Assembly: GCA_026315105.1 (NCBI GenBank) | Contig: CM048750.1 | Coordinates: 163,026,549 to 163,090,548, forward strand | Reading direction: 5' to 3' | From: Locusta migratoria | Taxonomy: Eukaryota; Arthropoda; Insecta; Orthoptera; Acrididae | Length of the DNA: 64,000 nucleotides | Shown here: piece after piece, positions 1 to 12,363 of the stretch | Position numbering within the stretch: the stretch's first letter is position 1 | Layout of the letters: each line of letters starts with the position of its first letter | Notes under the pieces: model-generated | Seen by the model: the letters and a program-made list of their open reading frames with translations, nothing else | Database searches by the model: none | Told to the model about the DNA's origin: nothing | Program-made: the position numbers and the translations under genes

Positions 1-2590
1 GTCTGCCCATTCAGAATTCCAAACCTCAAAGACCTTACGGGTCAACTGGGTTTGGATGTCTGAGACTGGGAGGCCAATATCCAGGGACCGTGAAGTGGTG
101 GCCTGCTTGGCCAGCTGATCAATGCGTTCATTGCCAGGTATACCAATGTGGCCCAGCATCCAGACAAAATCAACAGAACGGCCTGATTCACAAAGGGCGA
201 AGACAGCATCTTGAATTGCTCGCACCACAGTTTGTTTGGGGAGAAACTGGTCGAGGGGCTGTAAGCCACTCATGGAGTCGCTGCAGATGACAAACAACCC
301 CCTGGAGCGAGGTATTCAAGAGCTCTCAAAATACCGACCAGTTCCGCGGTGAAGATGCTGCTTCCACAAGGCAATGATCGCTGTTCAATGTGGTCACCAT
401 AGACAAAGGCATATCCAGCATGGCCACCAACCAAAGAACCATCCATGTAAAGAATGTTTGCTCCGTGAAATGTGTCCAGCAGTGCATGGAACTGGCTACG
501 GAGAATCAGTGGTGGAATGAAGGGTTTCAAGTCCCAGGACAAATCCAACCGAAGCTCCAGGCGAGGAATTGTCCATGGGGGTAGTGGAAAGGAGGAGGGA
601 GAGGAAGGGAACCAAGTGAGGAGAGAAGGGAACGGACACGGACCGCAATCTGAAGTCCCGACCTGGGCCAACGTCGCGGGGAAGGGAGTGCAGAAAGTGG
701 GAAGAGAAGCCTGTGGTTCGGACGGTGGGGTGAAGCATGAACCCGGGCAGTATAAGCCACCAACAGCTGTTGCCGGCGATACTGCAGAGGGGGAATACCA
801 GCTTCAGCTAGAAGGCTCGGTACTGGACTGGTGCGAAAAGCCCCTGTTGCGAGACGCACACCAGTTTGGTGAATGGGGTCTACGACCCGCAAGGCAGAAG
901 GGGCTGCTGAGTCATAAACCAAGCTCTCGTAATCAATCCGCGATTGAATAAGTGCCATGTAGAGCTGAAGAAGGGTGGAATGGGCTGCTCCCCAACCAGT
1001 ATGGCCAAGGCATCTAAGAATATTTAAATGCTGCCAACACTTCTGTCTCAGCTGATGTACGTGTGGCACCCAAGTCAGCCGGGCATCGAAGACCATGCCC
1101 GGGAATCAATGTGTTTTCTCGACCTGAAGTAGTTCACCACCCAGGTAGGGTGAACTACCTGACGGCGACAGAAGTGCATCATGCGGGTTTTCTGCGCAGA
1201 GAACTAAAATCCGTGAGTAGAGGCCCATGAGTGGGCCTTTCGGATGGCACCCTGCAACCGTCGTTCAGCTACGCCAATGCTAACGGAGCTGAAATACAGA
1301 CAGAAGTCATCGGCAAACAGGGAGCAACTGACTGATGACCCCACAGCCCCAGCAAGACCGTTTATTGCCACTAAAAACAATGGGACACTGCGGACGGAGC
1401 CCTGTGGGACACTGTTCTCTTGAATGTGGGGGGATCTAAAAGAGGCCCCTAACCCTCACCCGAAACGAGCGGTGGAAGAGGAAATTGCGAATAAAAATAG
1501 GAAGGGTGCCACGTAAGCCCCAGTCATGCAGAGTAGTCAACATATGGTGGCGCCAGGTGGTATCATATGCTTTTCAAAGATCAAAAAATACAGCAACCAA
1601 ATGCTCATGCCTAGCGAAGGCAGTGCAAATGGCCGACTCCAGTGACACAAGGTTGTCAATGGTAGAACGGCCCTGGCAGAAGCCCCCCTGTTGTGGAGCA
1701 AGGAGTCCACGCTCTTCAAGGATCCACATAAGCCGCCGACTCACCATACGTTCGAAGAGCTTGCAGAGAACTTTGGTGAGGCTGATCGGACAGTAATTGT
1801 CAGCCACCTGGGGATCTGCTCCAGGTTTCAGCACCGGGATGATAGTGCTTTTCCGCCATCGTGACAGGAAAACCCCCTCTGCTCATAGATGGTTAAACAG
1901 GGCGAGAATGCGGCATTGAAACTCTGGTGAAAGGTGTCTGAGGAATTGGATGTGAATCCTATCTGGTCCTGGAGAGGTATCAGGGCACGCAGTAAGGGCA
2001 GTTCGGAACTCCCACTCACTAAATGGGTCGTTGTATAGTTCCTGACGACGAGTGCAGAAAGATAACTGTTTCCGCTTGGCCCGCTCTTTGAGGAGTGGAA
2101 GTCGGCACTGTATGTGGCAGTCGCAGAGCATCGTGTGTAATGCTCTGCCATATGCTTCTGTGATAGCAGTCGGGAGTGTGCAGAGCACAACCTGGATGGT
2201 GAGGGATGGGATTCCTGTCGGCGGGCGGTATCCAAAGCCGTGTCGCTCCCAGGAGTCCTGCTTGCTCTGCTGTATGAGTCGTCGAGCACGCGCACGGAGC
2301 CATTTAAAGGCAATCAAATTCTCCCCGGAAGGGTGGCGTCGATGGCACTGGAGCGCTCACCGACGTTCCCGGATAGCCTCAGCATTCTCCGGTGCCCACC
2401 AAGGCACAGACCTACGACCTGTTGCAGTAGTAGCCCCGATACTCACCAAGGGCAGGGGTCCGCTGTGCTGGAAACCATGTTTCCTGTAGGGTGATACAAA
2501 TTTCAGAGTAGTGGCACAGTAATTGTCACAGCTCGGCCAGGTGAATAAAGAAGCCACCGCAATTCCACTGGAGAATGATTCGTTCTCCAT
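1..2590 (-). pseudogene. LINE copy 1 ORF2: reverse transcriptase + RNase H, endonuclease missing
   Basis: ORF2 starts near 2,590 with about 30 residues of leader that match LINE copy 2. The sequence then jumps almost at once to VPWWAPENAEAIRERR, which normally follows the APE endonuclease. The endonuclease (about 0.65-0.7 kb in copy 2) is therefore missing. RT pieces follow in broken frames: 1,883-2,317, then 1,574-1,834 (NYCPISLTKVLCKLFERMVS and a QQGGFCQGRST fingers motif). The catalytic box is FADDFCLYF near 1,300. The thumb region is at 527-1,096. RNase H includes YMDGSLVGGHAGYAFVYG and FTAELVGILRALEYL (270-671) and continues at 42-269 with a frame change. Without an endonuclease and with these frame breaks it cannot encode a working protein. 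Confidence 0.85.
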
Positions 2591-2626
2591 GCTCTAAGGC
2601 CATAAAAGAAAGGAAATAAAAGGAGA

Positions 2627-3972
2627 TCATTCAATAGCAACATCTACTGCCTCATGGTCAGGATCTACATAATCTAAGACCATAGATTCAGGTGATTCTG
2701 GTTGTGCAGAGATCCTACAGTCAGGCGAATCAAGAAGTGCAAGATCCTCAGGGGAAGCGAGGATCTCGACTTCATCCTCTGAAGCAGAGGATGTGGGTGT
2801 GGGTGGCTTGGAAGCCAACCAAGAATCCTTTTTCTTCTGTTCCTTTTTCTTACCCTCTCGCTGGCCCTTCAGTGTTAAGGGCTGTGGGGGCTTCTCAGAA
2901 GGGGCGGGAGGAGCTGACAAAGAGCAGGAGGCCCTTTGATCAGCAGCTGGGGGATCCTTCCGCCATTTGCTGGGATACACTTTCCCACGGAGAGAAGCCT
3001 CGGAATGGAGTGTCCCGTGAGACCCCTTCCAGGTGAGAGGAGCCGGAGAAGGCTGTTGTTTCTCCGGCGGTGGCGTGGGGACCGATGTCCAGCTCCCCTG
3101 TGAGGGTTTATCTGTTGCTCCCAATGTGAAGAGTGTGGGAGCAACCGAAGGAGTAGCACCCCAACTGTCAAGTGGGCAGGTGCAGTGGATCGGGCCTGGG
3201 GGCCCACTGGCATGGGTGGTACAGACTGAGGTCTGGAGATTGACGTTGACACTGCTGTGGCGTACGGGGTCATCATGTTCACAAGATGGAGCTTCAAGTA
3301 TTCGCACCTAGCCTATGCATATATTAGCCCGTCCAGGGTCTTGTACTCCATGATCTTATGCGCTTTGTGGAGTACAGAGCAGTTGAGCGAACAAGGAGGA
3401 TGCTGCTGGTTGCAACTGACGCACACTAGAGGTGGAGTACAAGGGGCATCCAGATGGGATGCATGCCCACACTCCTGACATGTTGCGTTGGCATCACATT
3501 GGGAGGACATATGTCCAAACCTCCAGCACTTGAAGCAGCACATAGGGGGAGGATCGTAGGGCTTTATCTCACACTGGTAGATTGTCACCTTGACTTTCTC
3601 AGGCAATGAATTGCCCTTGTAAGCCAAGATGAAGGCACCGGTGGCAACCCTGTTGTCCTTCGGACCCCTATAGATGCAACGGATGAAATGCACACCTCGC
3701 CGCTCCAAGTTAGCTCGTAACAACATAAGATCCTCGTGGAAGATGATACCCTGGACCACATTTAAGCTCTTATGTGGCATGATGGTAACAGAAACATCAC
3801 CTAGCTTGTCACAGGCTAGCAAAGCCCGTGACTGGGCTGGGGATGACGTCGTTATTAGAACCAATCCAGATCTTATCTTTGTCATACCCTCTCTCCATAC
3901 CTGTCCTCCAGATGTTCCACACAGAACATTGGCTTTGTGGACATGAAAGATTCCCCATCTGTACGACTGCAC
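2627..3972 (-). pseudogene. LINE copy 1 ORF1 (Gag-like, three CCHC knuckles)
   Basis: The amino-terminal half (3,313-3,972) has a conserved globular part with YRGPKDNRVATGAFILAYKG, followed by zinc knuckles beginning CCFKCWRFGHMSSQC and then CQECGHASHLDAPC and CVSCNQQHPPCSLNC. This is the arrangement of RNA-binding ORF1 proteins that package LINE RNA. The carboxy half (2,627-3,307) is rich in proline, serine, lysine and glutamate and is in another frame, so a stop plus frameshift near 3,310 splits the protein. The matching ORF1 of copy 2 (41,168-41,809) has the same order. No start codon choice is secure because the 5' part has decayed. Confidence 0.8.
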
Positions 3973-4511
3973 ACTAAATACTTAGGGGCATAAGCCTCAC
4001 CTTGAATTTTTGCCTTACCTTCCTCCCTCAGTGTGGACAGGGAAGGAAACGTTTGCGGATCATACTGCGTAGCATTATAATCACCTCTACCGTGCTTAGA
4101 GACGACGGTTGTACATCAGCCAACGTTCTGTGGTCTTTCCATGGTGTTCCCATGAGCAGCTAGGGAAATAAGGGTCCACCCACACAGAGCTGCGCTTGCC
4201 TGGGTAATCCTTATACAACTGAGGTGCAGTTCCTCAGAGGTTGCTCACTAACGACTGTTCAACCTCAACAGCCATGCATCTTCTTGCACATAGCACACCT
4301 TGAGATTGAGGTTTTTTTTTTTTTATAAAGATTTGTACCATCCTCGTGACCCAGGCGATTAAGCCAAGATCCCCGGGCTCTGAAACATACAACGTTCCAC
4401 CATTGCACTGAATGATGGTCGTTGAGGCATGCACACAGCTTATGGTGTAGTGGACTGTTGGCGCGACACAGCCCACGGCTCAGGACCTCGGGTTCGCCAA
4501 GCCCGTACCCA

Positions 4512-4849
4512 GCAAGTTAATGCTGAGCCCCTGAGGGGCCATGCCATTTTTGTGGTGCCTAGTGGTGCTAGTTGTGAAGTGCTGGAACAACAAACACAGC
4601 AAAATGAACAGAACTGAAACAGAACAGCTGGAAGCAACCAATGAGCACCAGATGTAAAGCAATATCCATGAAATATTGCCACTGATGCCTTCCAAATAAA
4701 GGTGAAATGTATATGGCAATAAAATATTTTATTAAATCAGTTGCATAGACAGATAACCGAAATACCTACACTATAATTTTATAATATAGCAACTGTGGGA
4801 AAAACAGGACAAAAGGAACTAAAAATGTGCCTAACAGAAACCCCTGGAT
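4512..4849. other. Unassigned stretch between LINE copy 1 and an RTE relic
   Basis: I see no gene, tandem repeat or terminal repeat here. The sequence after the LINE boundary is AT-rich intronic-looking DNA and leads into decayed reverse-transcriptase similarity at about 4,850. Confidence 0.4.
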
Positions 4850-6420
4850 TACACAGGACATACAAAACTTAATTGATGAAAGGAGAAAATAAAAAAATGC
4901 ACCAAGTGAAACAGGCAAAAAGGAGTACAAAAGGCTGAAAAATGAGGTTGACAGATGCCTAAGCAGGAGTGGCTGGAGAACAAATGCAAGACTGTAAAAG
5001 AATGTATAACTAGTGGAAAGATAGATACCACCTGCAGGAAAATAAGAGAAACATTTGGAGAAAAAAAAAGGAGCTGAATGAATATTATGAGCTCAGATGA
5101 AAAACCAGTACTAAGCAATGAAGGAAAACCTGAAAGGTGGAAAGAATATATAGAGGGCTTATACAAAGGAAATAAACTTGAAGGAAATATTATAGTAATG
5201 GAAGAGAAAGAAGAGGAAGATGAGACAGGAGATAAAATATTTCGAGAAGAATTTGACAAATAACTGAAAGATTTGAGTTCAAAGAAGGCCCCTTGAGTAG
5301 ATGATATGCCATCAGAACTGCTGATATTGTTAAGACAGCAAGTCATGAAGAAATTGTTCCACCTGATATGCAAGATGTTTGAGATAGGGGAAATATCGTC
5401 CAACTACAAAAAGAATATAATAATTCCAATTCCAAAGAAAGCAAGTGTAGAAAAAAAAATGATAAAATTACAGAATTATCAGTTTCATAAATCATGGTTG
5501 CAAAATACTAACACAAATTATTTTACAGACAAATGGAAAAACTGGTGGAACCTGACCTAGGGGGAGATCAGTTTGGATAAAGGATAATGTAGGAACACAT
5601 GAGACAATACTCACCTTACGACTTATCTTAGAAGAAAGGCAAACCTACATTTTTAGCATTTGTAGATCTGGAGAAAGCTTTTGACAATTTTGACTGGAAT
5701 ACACTCTTTCAAATTTTGGAGGTATCAGGGCTAAAATACGGGGAGTGAAGAGTTATATTCAACTTGTACAAAACCCAGACAGCAGTTATTAGAGTTGTAG
5801 GGCATAAAAGGGACACAGTAGTTTGGAAGAGATTAAGATTAGGTTGTAGCCTTTCCCAAATGGTGCTCAATCTGTACATTGAGCAAGCTGTGAAGGAATG
5901 CAAGGAGAAATTTGGAGAAGCAATTAAAGTACAGGGAGAAGAAATAAAAAGTTTACTGTTTGCTGATGACATAGCAATTCTGGCAGAGACAGCAAAGGAC
6001 CTGGAAGAGCAATTGAACAGAATGGACAGTGTCTTGAGAGGGGGTATAAGAAGATGAACACTAACAAGAGTAAAACAAGGGTAACTGAATGTAGTCTAAA
6101 ATATCAGGTAGCACTGAAGGAATTAAGATTCGACAATGAGACAGTAAAAGCAGTAGATGAGTTTTGTTATTTGGGTAGCAAAATAACTTATGATGGCCGA
6201 AGTAAAGAAGACATAAAATGCAGAATGGCTATGTGAAGAAAATCGTTCTGTAGAAGCAAAATTTGTTGTCATCCAATATTAATTTAAGTGTTAGGAAATC
6301 CTTTCTGAAATTATTTGTCTGGAGTGTAGTATTGTATGGGCGTGAAATGTGGATGATAAAAGAGTGCAGACAAAAAGATAATAGAAGCTAATAGAATGTG
6401 ACCTATGAAGAGGGAATAAG
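4850..6420 (+). pseudogene. RTE-like non-LTR reverse transcriptase relic
   Basis: Fragments in several plus frames line up in the order of an endonuclease/reverse-transcriptase polyprotein. 5,078-5,263 is the linker (KPERWKEYIEGLYKG). 5,306-5,560 contains MPSELLILL and IIIPIPKK fingers motifs. 5,764-6,057 has the palm with the catalytic box LLFADDIAILAET. 6,054-6,236 has the thumb segment VDEFCYLGSKITYDGRSKED. This wording is typical of RTE or BovB-type elements. Stops and frameshifts separate every piece, and no 5' endonuclease is visible upstream. The 3' boundary is unclear because Penelope-type sequence on the other strand begins near 6,430. Confidence 0.8.
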
Positions 6421-6429
6421 TGTATTGTT

Positions 6430-7020
6430 TTTGCTGTTTTGGTGCCTGAATGTCCTGGAAGGTTTGCAAGAGAAAGTTATATGTTGACTGTTCATTAAGG
6501 ATTTCGTGAGGTGATTTTAATTTGTAGGTGTAAATCTTCAATTGTTCTAGGAGATTTATGTGTAGCCCCTTTGTTTGCACTATGAAGTACAGAAATATTG
6601 TCATTTATCTTACTAATAAGGTACTCTTGATGAACAATATGTGATGAAAAGCTGGATTTGAGTTGAAGGGCATCTATATGTTCCTTGCAATGGACTGCAA
6701 AAGGTCTCCCAGTTTGACCCACATTGAAGCAAGGACACAAGCAAGTGAGTTTATTATACATGATGACATTCACCAGTGGGTTTCTTATTGTGGACAATTT
6801 TATTTTGTAATTTATTGTCTACCTGTTAAGAAGATTTTATGTTATGTGGTCTAGAAAGATTTGCAAGTTTATATAACACTGTGCCTAGGTCTGAACGACC
6901 AGCAAATCTGGGAATTTTCTTCACAGGTTGTAACATGAGAGTGGTTAATTTAGCTTATGTTTGGTCTTTTGAACTATGGTATCGATGATGGTAGGGTGTA
7001 TCCATTGTTATATGGCTATA
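6430..7020 (-). pseudogene. Penelope-like element fragment with GIY-YIG endonuclease
   Basis: The minus-strand frame 6,495-6,797 contains YNKLTCLCPCFNVGQTGRPF and then CKEHIDALQ. This is the Cys-containing GIY-YIG nuclease signature of Penelope-like retroelements. The C-terminal helical part continues in another frame at 6,311-6,604 (LEQLKIYTYKLKSPHEILNEQ). Upstream on the same strand, to about 7,020, there is decayed RT-endonuclease linker coding. It belongs to a different subfamily from the copies at 27 and 49 kb. The reverse transcriptase is not present, so this is a 3'-proximal relic. Confidence 0.7.
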
Positions 7021-8058
7021 GATTTGAGTATGTTAATTTATTTACATGAGCATTTTCAATTATGCACCCATTATCAGGTCTGATAACAGCGGTGACAATA
7101 CTACATGTCTAAGTGACACTGCTGTACTCATCAGTTCTGATATTGATGACAAGTTCAAGACTGATCATGAATTTTATCAAACTAATATGTGTCCAAAACT
7201 ATACCTTAAATGGATTTTCCTAACTTAAATTTAGTGATTGTACATAACAAATACAACATTTAGCACAGACATCATGGTAACTTATTACACAACAAGATTA
7301 CAACTTTTGAAAATTCATATGTTCTCACAATATGTGTTATACAATACAAAAGTGTACTACATAACCGAAATATGATTTTCTATTCAGATCCCAGATAGTT
7401 AGGTAGTGTGGGTTGGGTGCAAGGGTGAGATGTTTGGAAGTGCTAATTTATATTTCAGAAAATGAAGTCTTCATTCAGTTTCATGTCACTACTGCCTCCT
7501 TTAAATTCCACTCATGCAGTGTTTTTACAAGAACCTTCTAGAAATATTAATTTATGCTAGAGTAAATCCAAAGGACTAAAAATTCCACAGTAACTACACC
7601 AAATCGAATCAGCTGAATTATTTCACCCCATCTCATGTTTGAATAACAAATAGCATTTTGTGACTATTCAAGGAAAGTTAAACATTAATAGCAATTAAGA
7701 GTTTTCCTTTCCTAAACTGCAGAGGATTCCTTTCACTTAATTAAATGATTATAATGGTGGAACAAAAATATAAACTTCCATAGGGGAAAAAAGCTTAATT
7801 TTACATATTTATTGAAAAACCAATAACAATATATAGGAACAGTATAAGTGTCACTGCCGTACACATTGGCTTTGATGGTGGCTCCAAATAAAAGAACGAT
7901 CATAAATTTTATTAAAAACTTAACACCCTTATTACTAGAGGTCTAGAAGGCTTCCACAAAAATGATGAATGTCTTAGCAGAAGTATTTGTATTTTATAAA
8001 TAATGATGATTAACATCTGTGTGGTATTATTTGTCCTCCATTCTCTTTCTTATCTCCT
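7021..8058 (-). other. AT-rich stretch; possible 3' UTR of the minus-strand host gene
   Basis: If the stop at 8,059-8,061 is real, this stretch would be the 3' untranslated region. Reverse-complement AATAAA signals occur, for example near 7,806 and 7,907. A 60-codon plus-strand frame at 7,046-7,228 is acidic and protein-like but has no convincing donor, so I do not call it. No transposon protein is visible. Confidence 0.3.
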
Positions 8059-8081
8059 TCACAAAGTGCTCAGATTTTCAA
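8059..8081 (-). CDS. Candidate last coding exon of the minus-strand host gene
   Basis: On the minus strand a good acceptor (tttcttatgttgcag) precedes the base at 8,081. Exon 17,835-17,966 ends in phase 1 with G. Adding the TT found here makes a Val codon, then Glu-Asn-Leu-Ser-Thr-Leu and a TGA stop at 8,059-8,061. The other two phases hit a stop at once. The coding part is only seven codons, so phase agreement alone is weak support. An unseen exon could lie between 17.8 and 8.1 kb. Confidence 0.3.
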
Positions 8082-8339
8082 CTGCAACATAAGAAACAAA
8101 GCAATTAACACAATACATCATCAATTTATGATAAGTTAATGTAATTTATGCAGTAAATATTATTAAATGCCATTGTTATGATACAGGTGCAACAAGTGTT
8201 TTGCAGAACAAAATTAATGTAGACATCAGAAAATTTCCTCATCTTTTTTCTCCAATGGGGCCTGAAACATTACATAAAGAATACTTTGTGAACTATTTCT
8301 GACTTTTACTTTACTCATCATTTATGACAAATCATCGAG

Positions 8340-8370
8340 CAATATAAAGAGAATAGCTGCAATCAGGCAC

Positions 8371-8413
<43 letters not shown>

Positions 8414-8465
8414 CACACATTCACTCATTCATTCTTAGCTTTCAGCCAAAGCCTTTATCAGAACA
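8340..8465 (-). repeat. Penelope-type terminal repeat fragment with A/T homopolymer
   Basis: Read on the minus strand it contains a decayed CTGATAAAGGCTTTGGCTGA core, then a GTGTGTC/T-rich run and ACGTGCCTGATTGCAGC. The same order of blocks is found at 51.4-51.6 and 55.3-55.6 kb. A run of about 39 A occupies roughly 8,373-8,411 inside the block where other copies have only about six T. The hammerhead-like core has lost the second conserved G. Confidence 0.55.
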
Positions 8466-8889
8466 GAACATAAACTCAGTCATAGGTGCAACTCACAAAC
8501 ATTTGACTTTCATTGGCTGCTGTGTTACAAGTATTGCACTTAAGTGAGAGCAACTCAGAGTCAGGAGAGGAGGGGGAAAGGAAAAGGAAAGGAAGCAGAG
8601 TGAGTGTGGGGATGATATAATAGTGGTGCCTGGTGGACTGTGTATGTATTGGATTGGTGGAAAGAGATGCAGCTTAGGAATGCAGTTGGGGGTGAGAGAG
8701 GAAGCAACAACAGGACAAAAAAGAAAGAAAAAAAAAACACCCACAAACAATGGGAAATGAGACAAGGACTGGGAGAGTTGAAGGATAGAAGGGGTGGAAA
8801 CTGTTGGAAGGGGACAACAGGCCACCATTGGATGAAGCCTGAATAATTTCAGGACTGGAAACAGTCCTGTAAAGGTAACTCCAAACAGC
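8466..8889. other. Purine-rich stretch without a gene
   Basis: The plus strand is strongly purine-rich (gagaggagggggaaagg type). It resembles the polypyrimidine-rich noncoding part next to Penelope ends at 13.6 and 26.8 kb. Open frames on both strands here are composition artefacts. Confidence 0.4.
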
Positions 8890-9272
8890 ATAGTTCAGAA
8901 ATAGCTTCTGCTTGGCTCCATGGAGGCCATTCATGGCCTTCATATTCCCAAACAATGATGGAATTTTTATGAATGATAACGAGCCATGTCACAACTGTTC
9001 ATGGTTGGTTTGAAGAACATTCTGAGCAATTCTAGGAAATATCATTGATATGGATATCCAGATCACCCAATATGAATCCCATCAAACATTTAAGGGACAT
9101 AATCAAAAGGTCAGTTCATCCAAAAAATTCACACCGCCAACACTTTTAAAATTGTGTGTAGCTACAGAATAGCATGGCTTACTACATGGCTGCTGCAGAG
9201 GTCTTTCAACAATTAGAGTTCATGCAAAGTCAATTTGCTGCACTTTGCTGGGAAAAAAATGGGTGTGACATA
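8890..9272 (+). pseudogene. Tc1-like transposase C-terminal relic
   Basis: Reading across frames gives the C-terminal half of a Tc1-like DDE transposase. There is a decayed FMNDNEPCH block near 8,965, then WFEEH, then SPNMNPIKHLRDIIKRSV near 9,075, and finally residues resembling the terminal helices that end in an A-L-C-W-E-K-N-G type motif. The catalytic third acid of the usual SPDLNPIE box reads K here, and stops interrupt each block. The DNA-binding N-terminal half is absent. A separate Tc1-like N-terminal relic is at 47.4 kb. Confidence 0.6.
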
Positions 9273-12200
9273 GTATTAGGAGTATCCCATGATGTTGGCA
9301 ACTTTGACATACAATTTGTGATTGGAGTTGGCACTACATCTGTACACACATATCACCTTATTCCTGTTAATTCCAAGGAGGGGTGTGATGAGCTATGACA
9401 CTACATTCAATCACATCCAAAATTTATTTGAACAGATTCAGATCTGGAAAGTTGGGAAGTCAGCACACATTAATTGTAGCTTGCTATTGTTTGCCTCCAT
9501 CACACTCCTGACCTTCCACATCATCTTGTTGAAAAATGCCAATGCCACTGAGAAACATGATCATCATGAAGGAATGTATGTGGTTTGCAACAGTGTACAA
9601 TACTTCTTGGCCATCCTGAGCCTTGTACAAGCTCTACTGTACCATAGATGTCTAAGTTAATGTCCCCCAGGGCATAGCTGAACTGCTGCCAGCTTGTCTC
9701 CATCCCGCAGCACGTGTGATGATGCATTTGCACCTTCCCATAATGGAATTCATCTAACCATGCAACATTGCCTACTGCGCCAACTCTCTGTGATGGTGCT
9801 CACATGCCAGCTTGGTGTTAATACTGGCACATATGTGGGGACATTGACTGAATTGCCCCATCATTAGGAATGTTTGGTGTACTGTGCATTCAGAAAAAGC
9901 TTGTACTCTGCCTCACATTAAAGGCTGATGTCAGTTCTGCTAACAGCTTTGTTGCCTGTCCTGTTTTACCAATCTGCCCAGCCTAAGATGTCCGACATCA
10001 GTAATGAGGGATGTCCCCTTGATGTTTGGACATAGTTTCAACAGTTGTTGAAGAAATACTCAACACCACTTCTCAAACACCCAACAAATTGTGCAATTTC
10101 CAAAATGTTCATGCCGAGCCTCAGGTCAAACTCAGATGTGTCTGACTGGCAGTCATTCATCAGGTGACATTGCTATCAGCTGAATGGGTTTACATCAATA
10201 GTAGGTAGGTGGTTACAAATTCTGGCTCATGAATGAAACTTTTCCCTGAAACAGAATCTGATCTTTGATACTAGAAGACTTCTTTTGACCAGGAAATTGT
10301 TTTTTGCCTTTACTAATCTGTTTTTATGTCCCTCTTGCTTTATCTATTGTATTACTGTACTTTGCTTCCAAGTTAGCAGAATTCACTTACTTGGTGAAAT
10401 TGTATTCCTTAATTTTGATGTAAAGTACATCACTAATCTCATTCTTTTTATCATCATTTTGCTCTCAAATTATAGTGAGTCTCCATAAACTTATTCATTT
10501 ATTTCAACAGATCATCAGATACTCTGAAAGTGACAAGTCAGAACTGCCTATCTGGTGCTATTATCTTTCCTAAAGTCAAATAGATTGTCATCTACGAGAT
10601 ATTCACTGTTTTCTGTGCTTCTGTATACTATTCTTACCACTAAGTTTGATGCACAAACTGTTATGTTCATTGTGTTATAGGTGTCTCACTCATCTGCCTT
10701 GAAATCTTCAACATGGTGGTGGTGTTACTTTTGCTGAAAGTCTGACAATATATCTCCAGACTCGTAAATGAACTTGAACAGTCATTCGGTTTGATTTTAG
10801 AAATTAAGAACATTTGTTATCTATATGATCTGTCTTATTTGATTCCAATCCTTACAGAGTTAAATTCTCACCCTAACACTGGATCTTATTTGTCTCTCAT
10901 ATAAATAGCCATTTCTTTTTCTATTATTATACCATTTCTCTCACTTCAGAGGAATTCACTGTACTCTCTCACCAATCCATTCTCTATTCTGTATTTAACA
11001 ATGGAATTCCTCTGGAATAATTAATACTGATGCCCTTTGTTTTTAATTTCACTGAAAATGCAGCATTACATCTTACGTCTTCAGTAATGACTTCTATTCA
11101 CTTCATATTTATTTCATTCTTGAATGGCTTATTATGTTGTGTGCCTATAATTTCAATAACATTTTTGTAATTCTTTCTTTTACATTCAGTTAAAATATTT
11201 ATGGCATGGAAAGTTCTGGCAGAACATAAATAATTTAGGAGTAAAGGATTTTACTTACTAAATAGTACAAGCATTGGGGAGCTGAGAGGTCATGTAAGGT
11301 GTGGAAAGCATGGGGCGAAAAAGGGGTTGGGAAGCTGTAGCTTATGATGATGATGGTGATGATGACTATGAAGATAATGGTCAACCACCACCACCACCAC
11401 CACTACTACTATTATGTGCCACACAAAATCACAACTCTGGTGCCTGGCCACCTGCTAACTCTGCTTCTCGCACTTCTATCCAACACACCTGCTGTCACCC
11501 TTTGAGCCTTGAGCTAATTATTCACATTAAAATATTTCTCCTGTTACACAATGTTTCTTTTCATTTATCTTCCTCAGAGGAATATTTGTCTGTCCCAATG
11601 GCATTTTACACTGTTCGATTTAGTCTACTTAATTACTAAATTTTGATGAGGGACTTTCTGCTTCAGGGGGCACCTTACTCTCCAGTATCTATCTGATATC
11701 AGGCTATTTAACTGTGAAGTAATCTGGTTGGCATTTTCCTGTGCCTCCAGTCTTTTTCCAACTATACATTCTTGTGATATTTAAACAATGTATTTCGTAC
11801 TACTAGCTAGAACTTAGCACAAGACTCAATTAGGCATCCTTCTCTCTAATTCCTTCTAATCTCTGTACTCCCGTACTTCTATCTGCTATAGTGTTCTAAT
11901 TATCCACAATTAATTATTGTAGTGTTCGAATCAGTGGTGGCACCACTATGAGTTCCATCACATTAGTGGTCATGGGAACTTAGCAATGTTGGTAATAACT
12001 CTCTTACTGGTTTGCCAACAGGAGCTGCATGTACTTTGAAGATGATCACATAGGTCTAGTATGATTGGTTGAATATAGTTAAATTGCCGACACATACAGT
12101 CTATGGGGAGAGTGCATCACTTTGTCAAAGTGTCCTCACTGTGCTGCAGTGTTCCATAGTGTCAATATTCATCACTACAACTTGCGGAAATGTCACCTTT

Positions 12201-12363
12201 TTATCGACCAGCCCTTAGAATTATCACCAAATGTCTCAGGAGTACTTTGAAGTAACACTTAGTCTCTGGAACTTAAACTTTATCAGTGTTGAATTTGTAT
12301 TTTCTACAATGTACAAAGATGAGTATTATTTAAACAAACACTAAAGTGGTAGGGTTGTTTCTG
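9273..12363. other. Unassigned 3.1 kb, intron-like, with one possible dispersed repeat
   Basis: 9,650-10,200 reads like a diverged copy of a dispersed repeat (phrases such as gcccagcctaagatgtccga and tgccgagcctcagg), but no protein is recoverable. The rest is AT-rich. A short (CCA)n/(CTA)n tract at about 11,383-11,415 creates a spurious proline-rich frame. I see no inverted repeats or RNA gene. Confidence 0.4.

Larger units (their letters stand above)
1..4511 (-). mobile_element. I-superfamily LINE copy 1 (5'-complete, runs off window)
   Basis: This is a non-LTR retrotransposon read on the minus strand. Its order is 5' leader (about 3,973-4,511), ORF1 nucleic-acid-binding protein (2,627-3,972), then ORF2 with reverse transcriptase and RNase H (1-2,590); the 3' end lies beyond the left edge. 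ORF1 with CCHC knuckles plus an ORF2 ending in RNase H fits the I, R1, LOA or Outcast-like clades rather than Jockey proper. The 5' boundary is supported because a second copy (37,220-42,567) loses similarity at the matching place, just after a shared stretch ending cccagcaa / ctcagcaa. Both copies therefore appear 5'-complete. Copy 1 is dead through stops, frameshifts and loss of the endonuclease. Confidence 0.85.

Noticed and set aside
527..951. Long plus frame antisense to the LINE (472-951)
   Set aside because: Shadow of the minus-strand ORF2 coding. No independent support.
7046..7228. 60-codon acidic plus frame
   Set aside because: Acceptor-like cattatcag is present but no donor or related exon. 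The minus strand is also open here, so it may be chance.
11301..11639. 112-codon plus frame with acidic start and proline run
   Set aside because: The proline run comes from a (CCA)n/(CTA)n microsatellite. There are no splice sites or family similarity.
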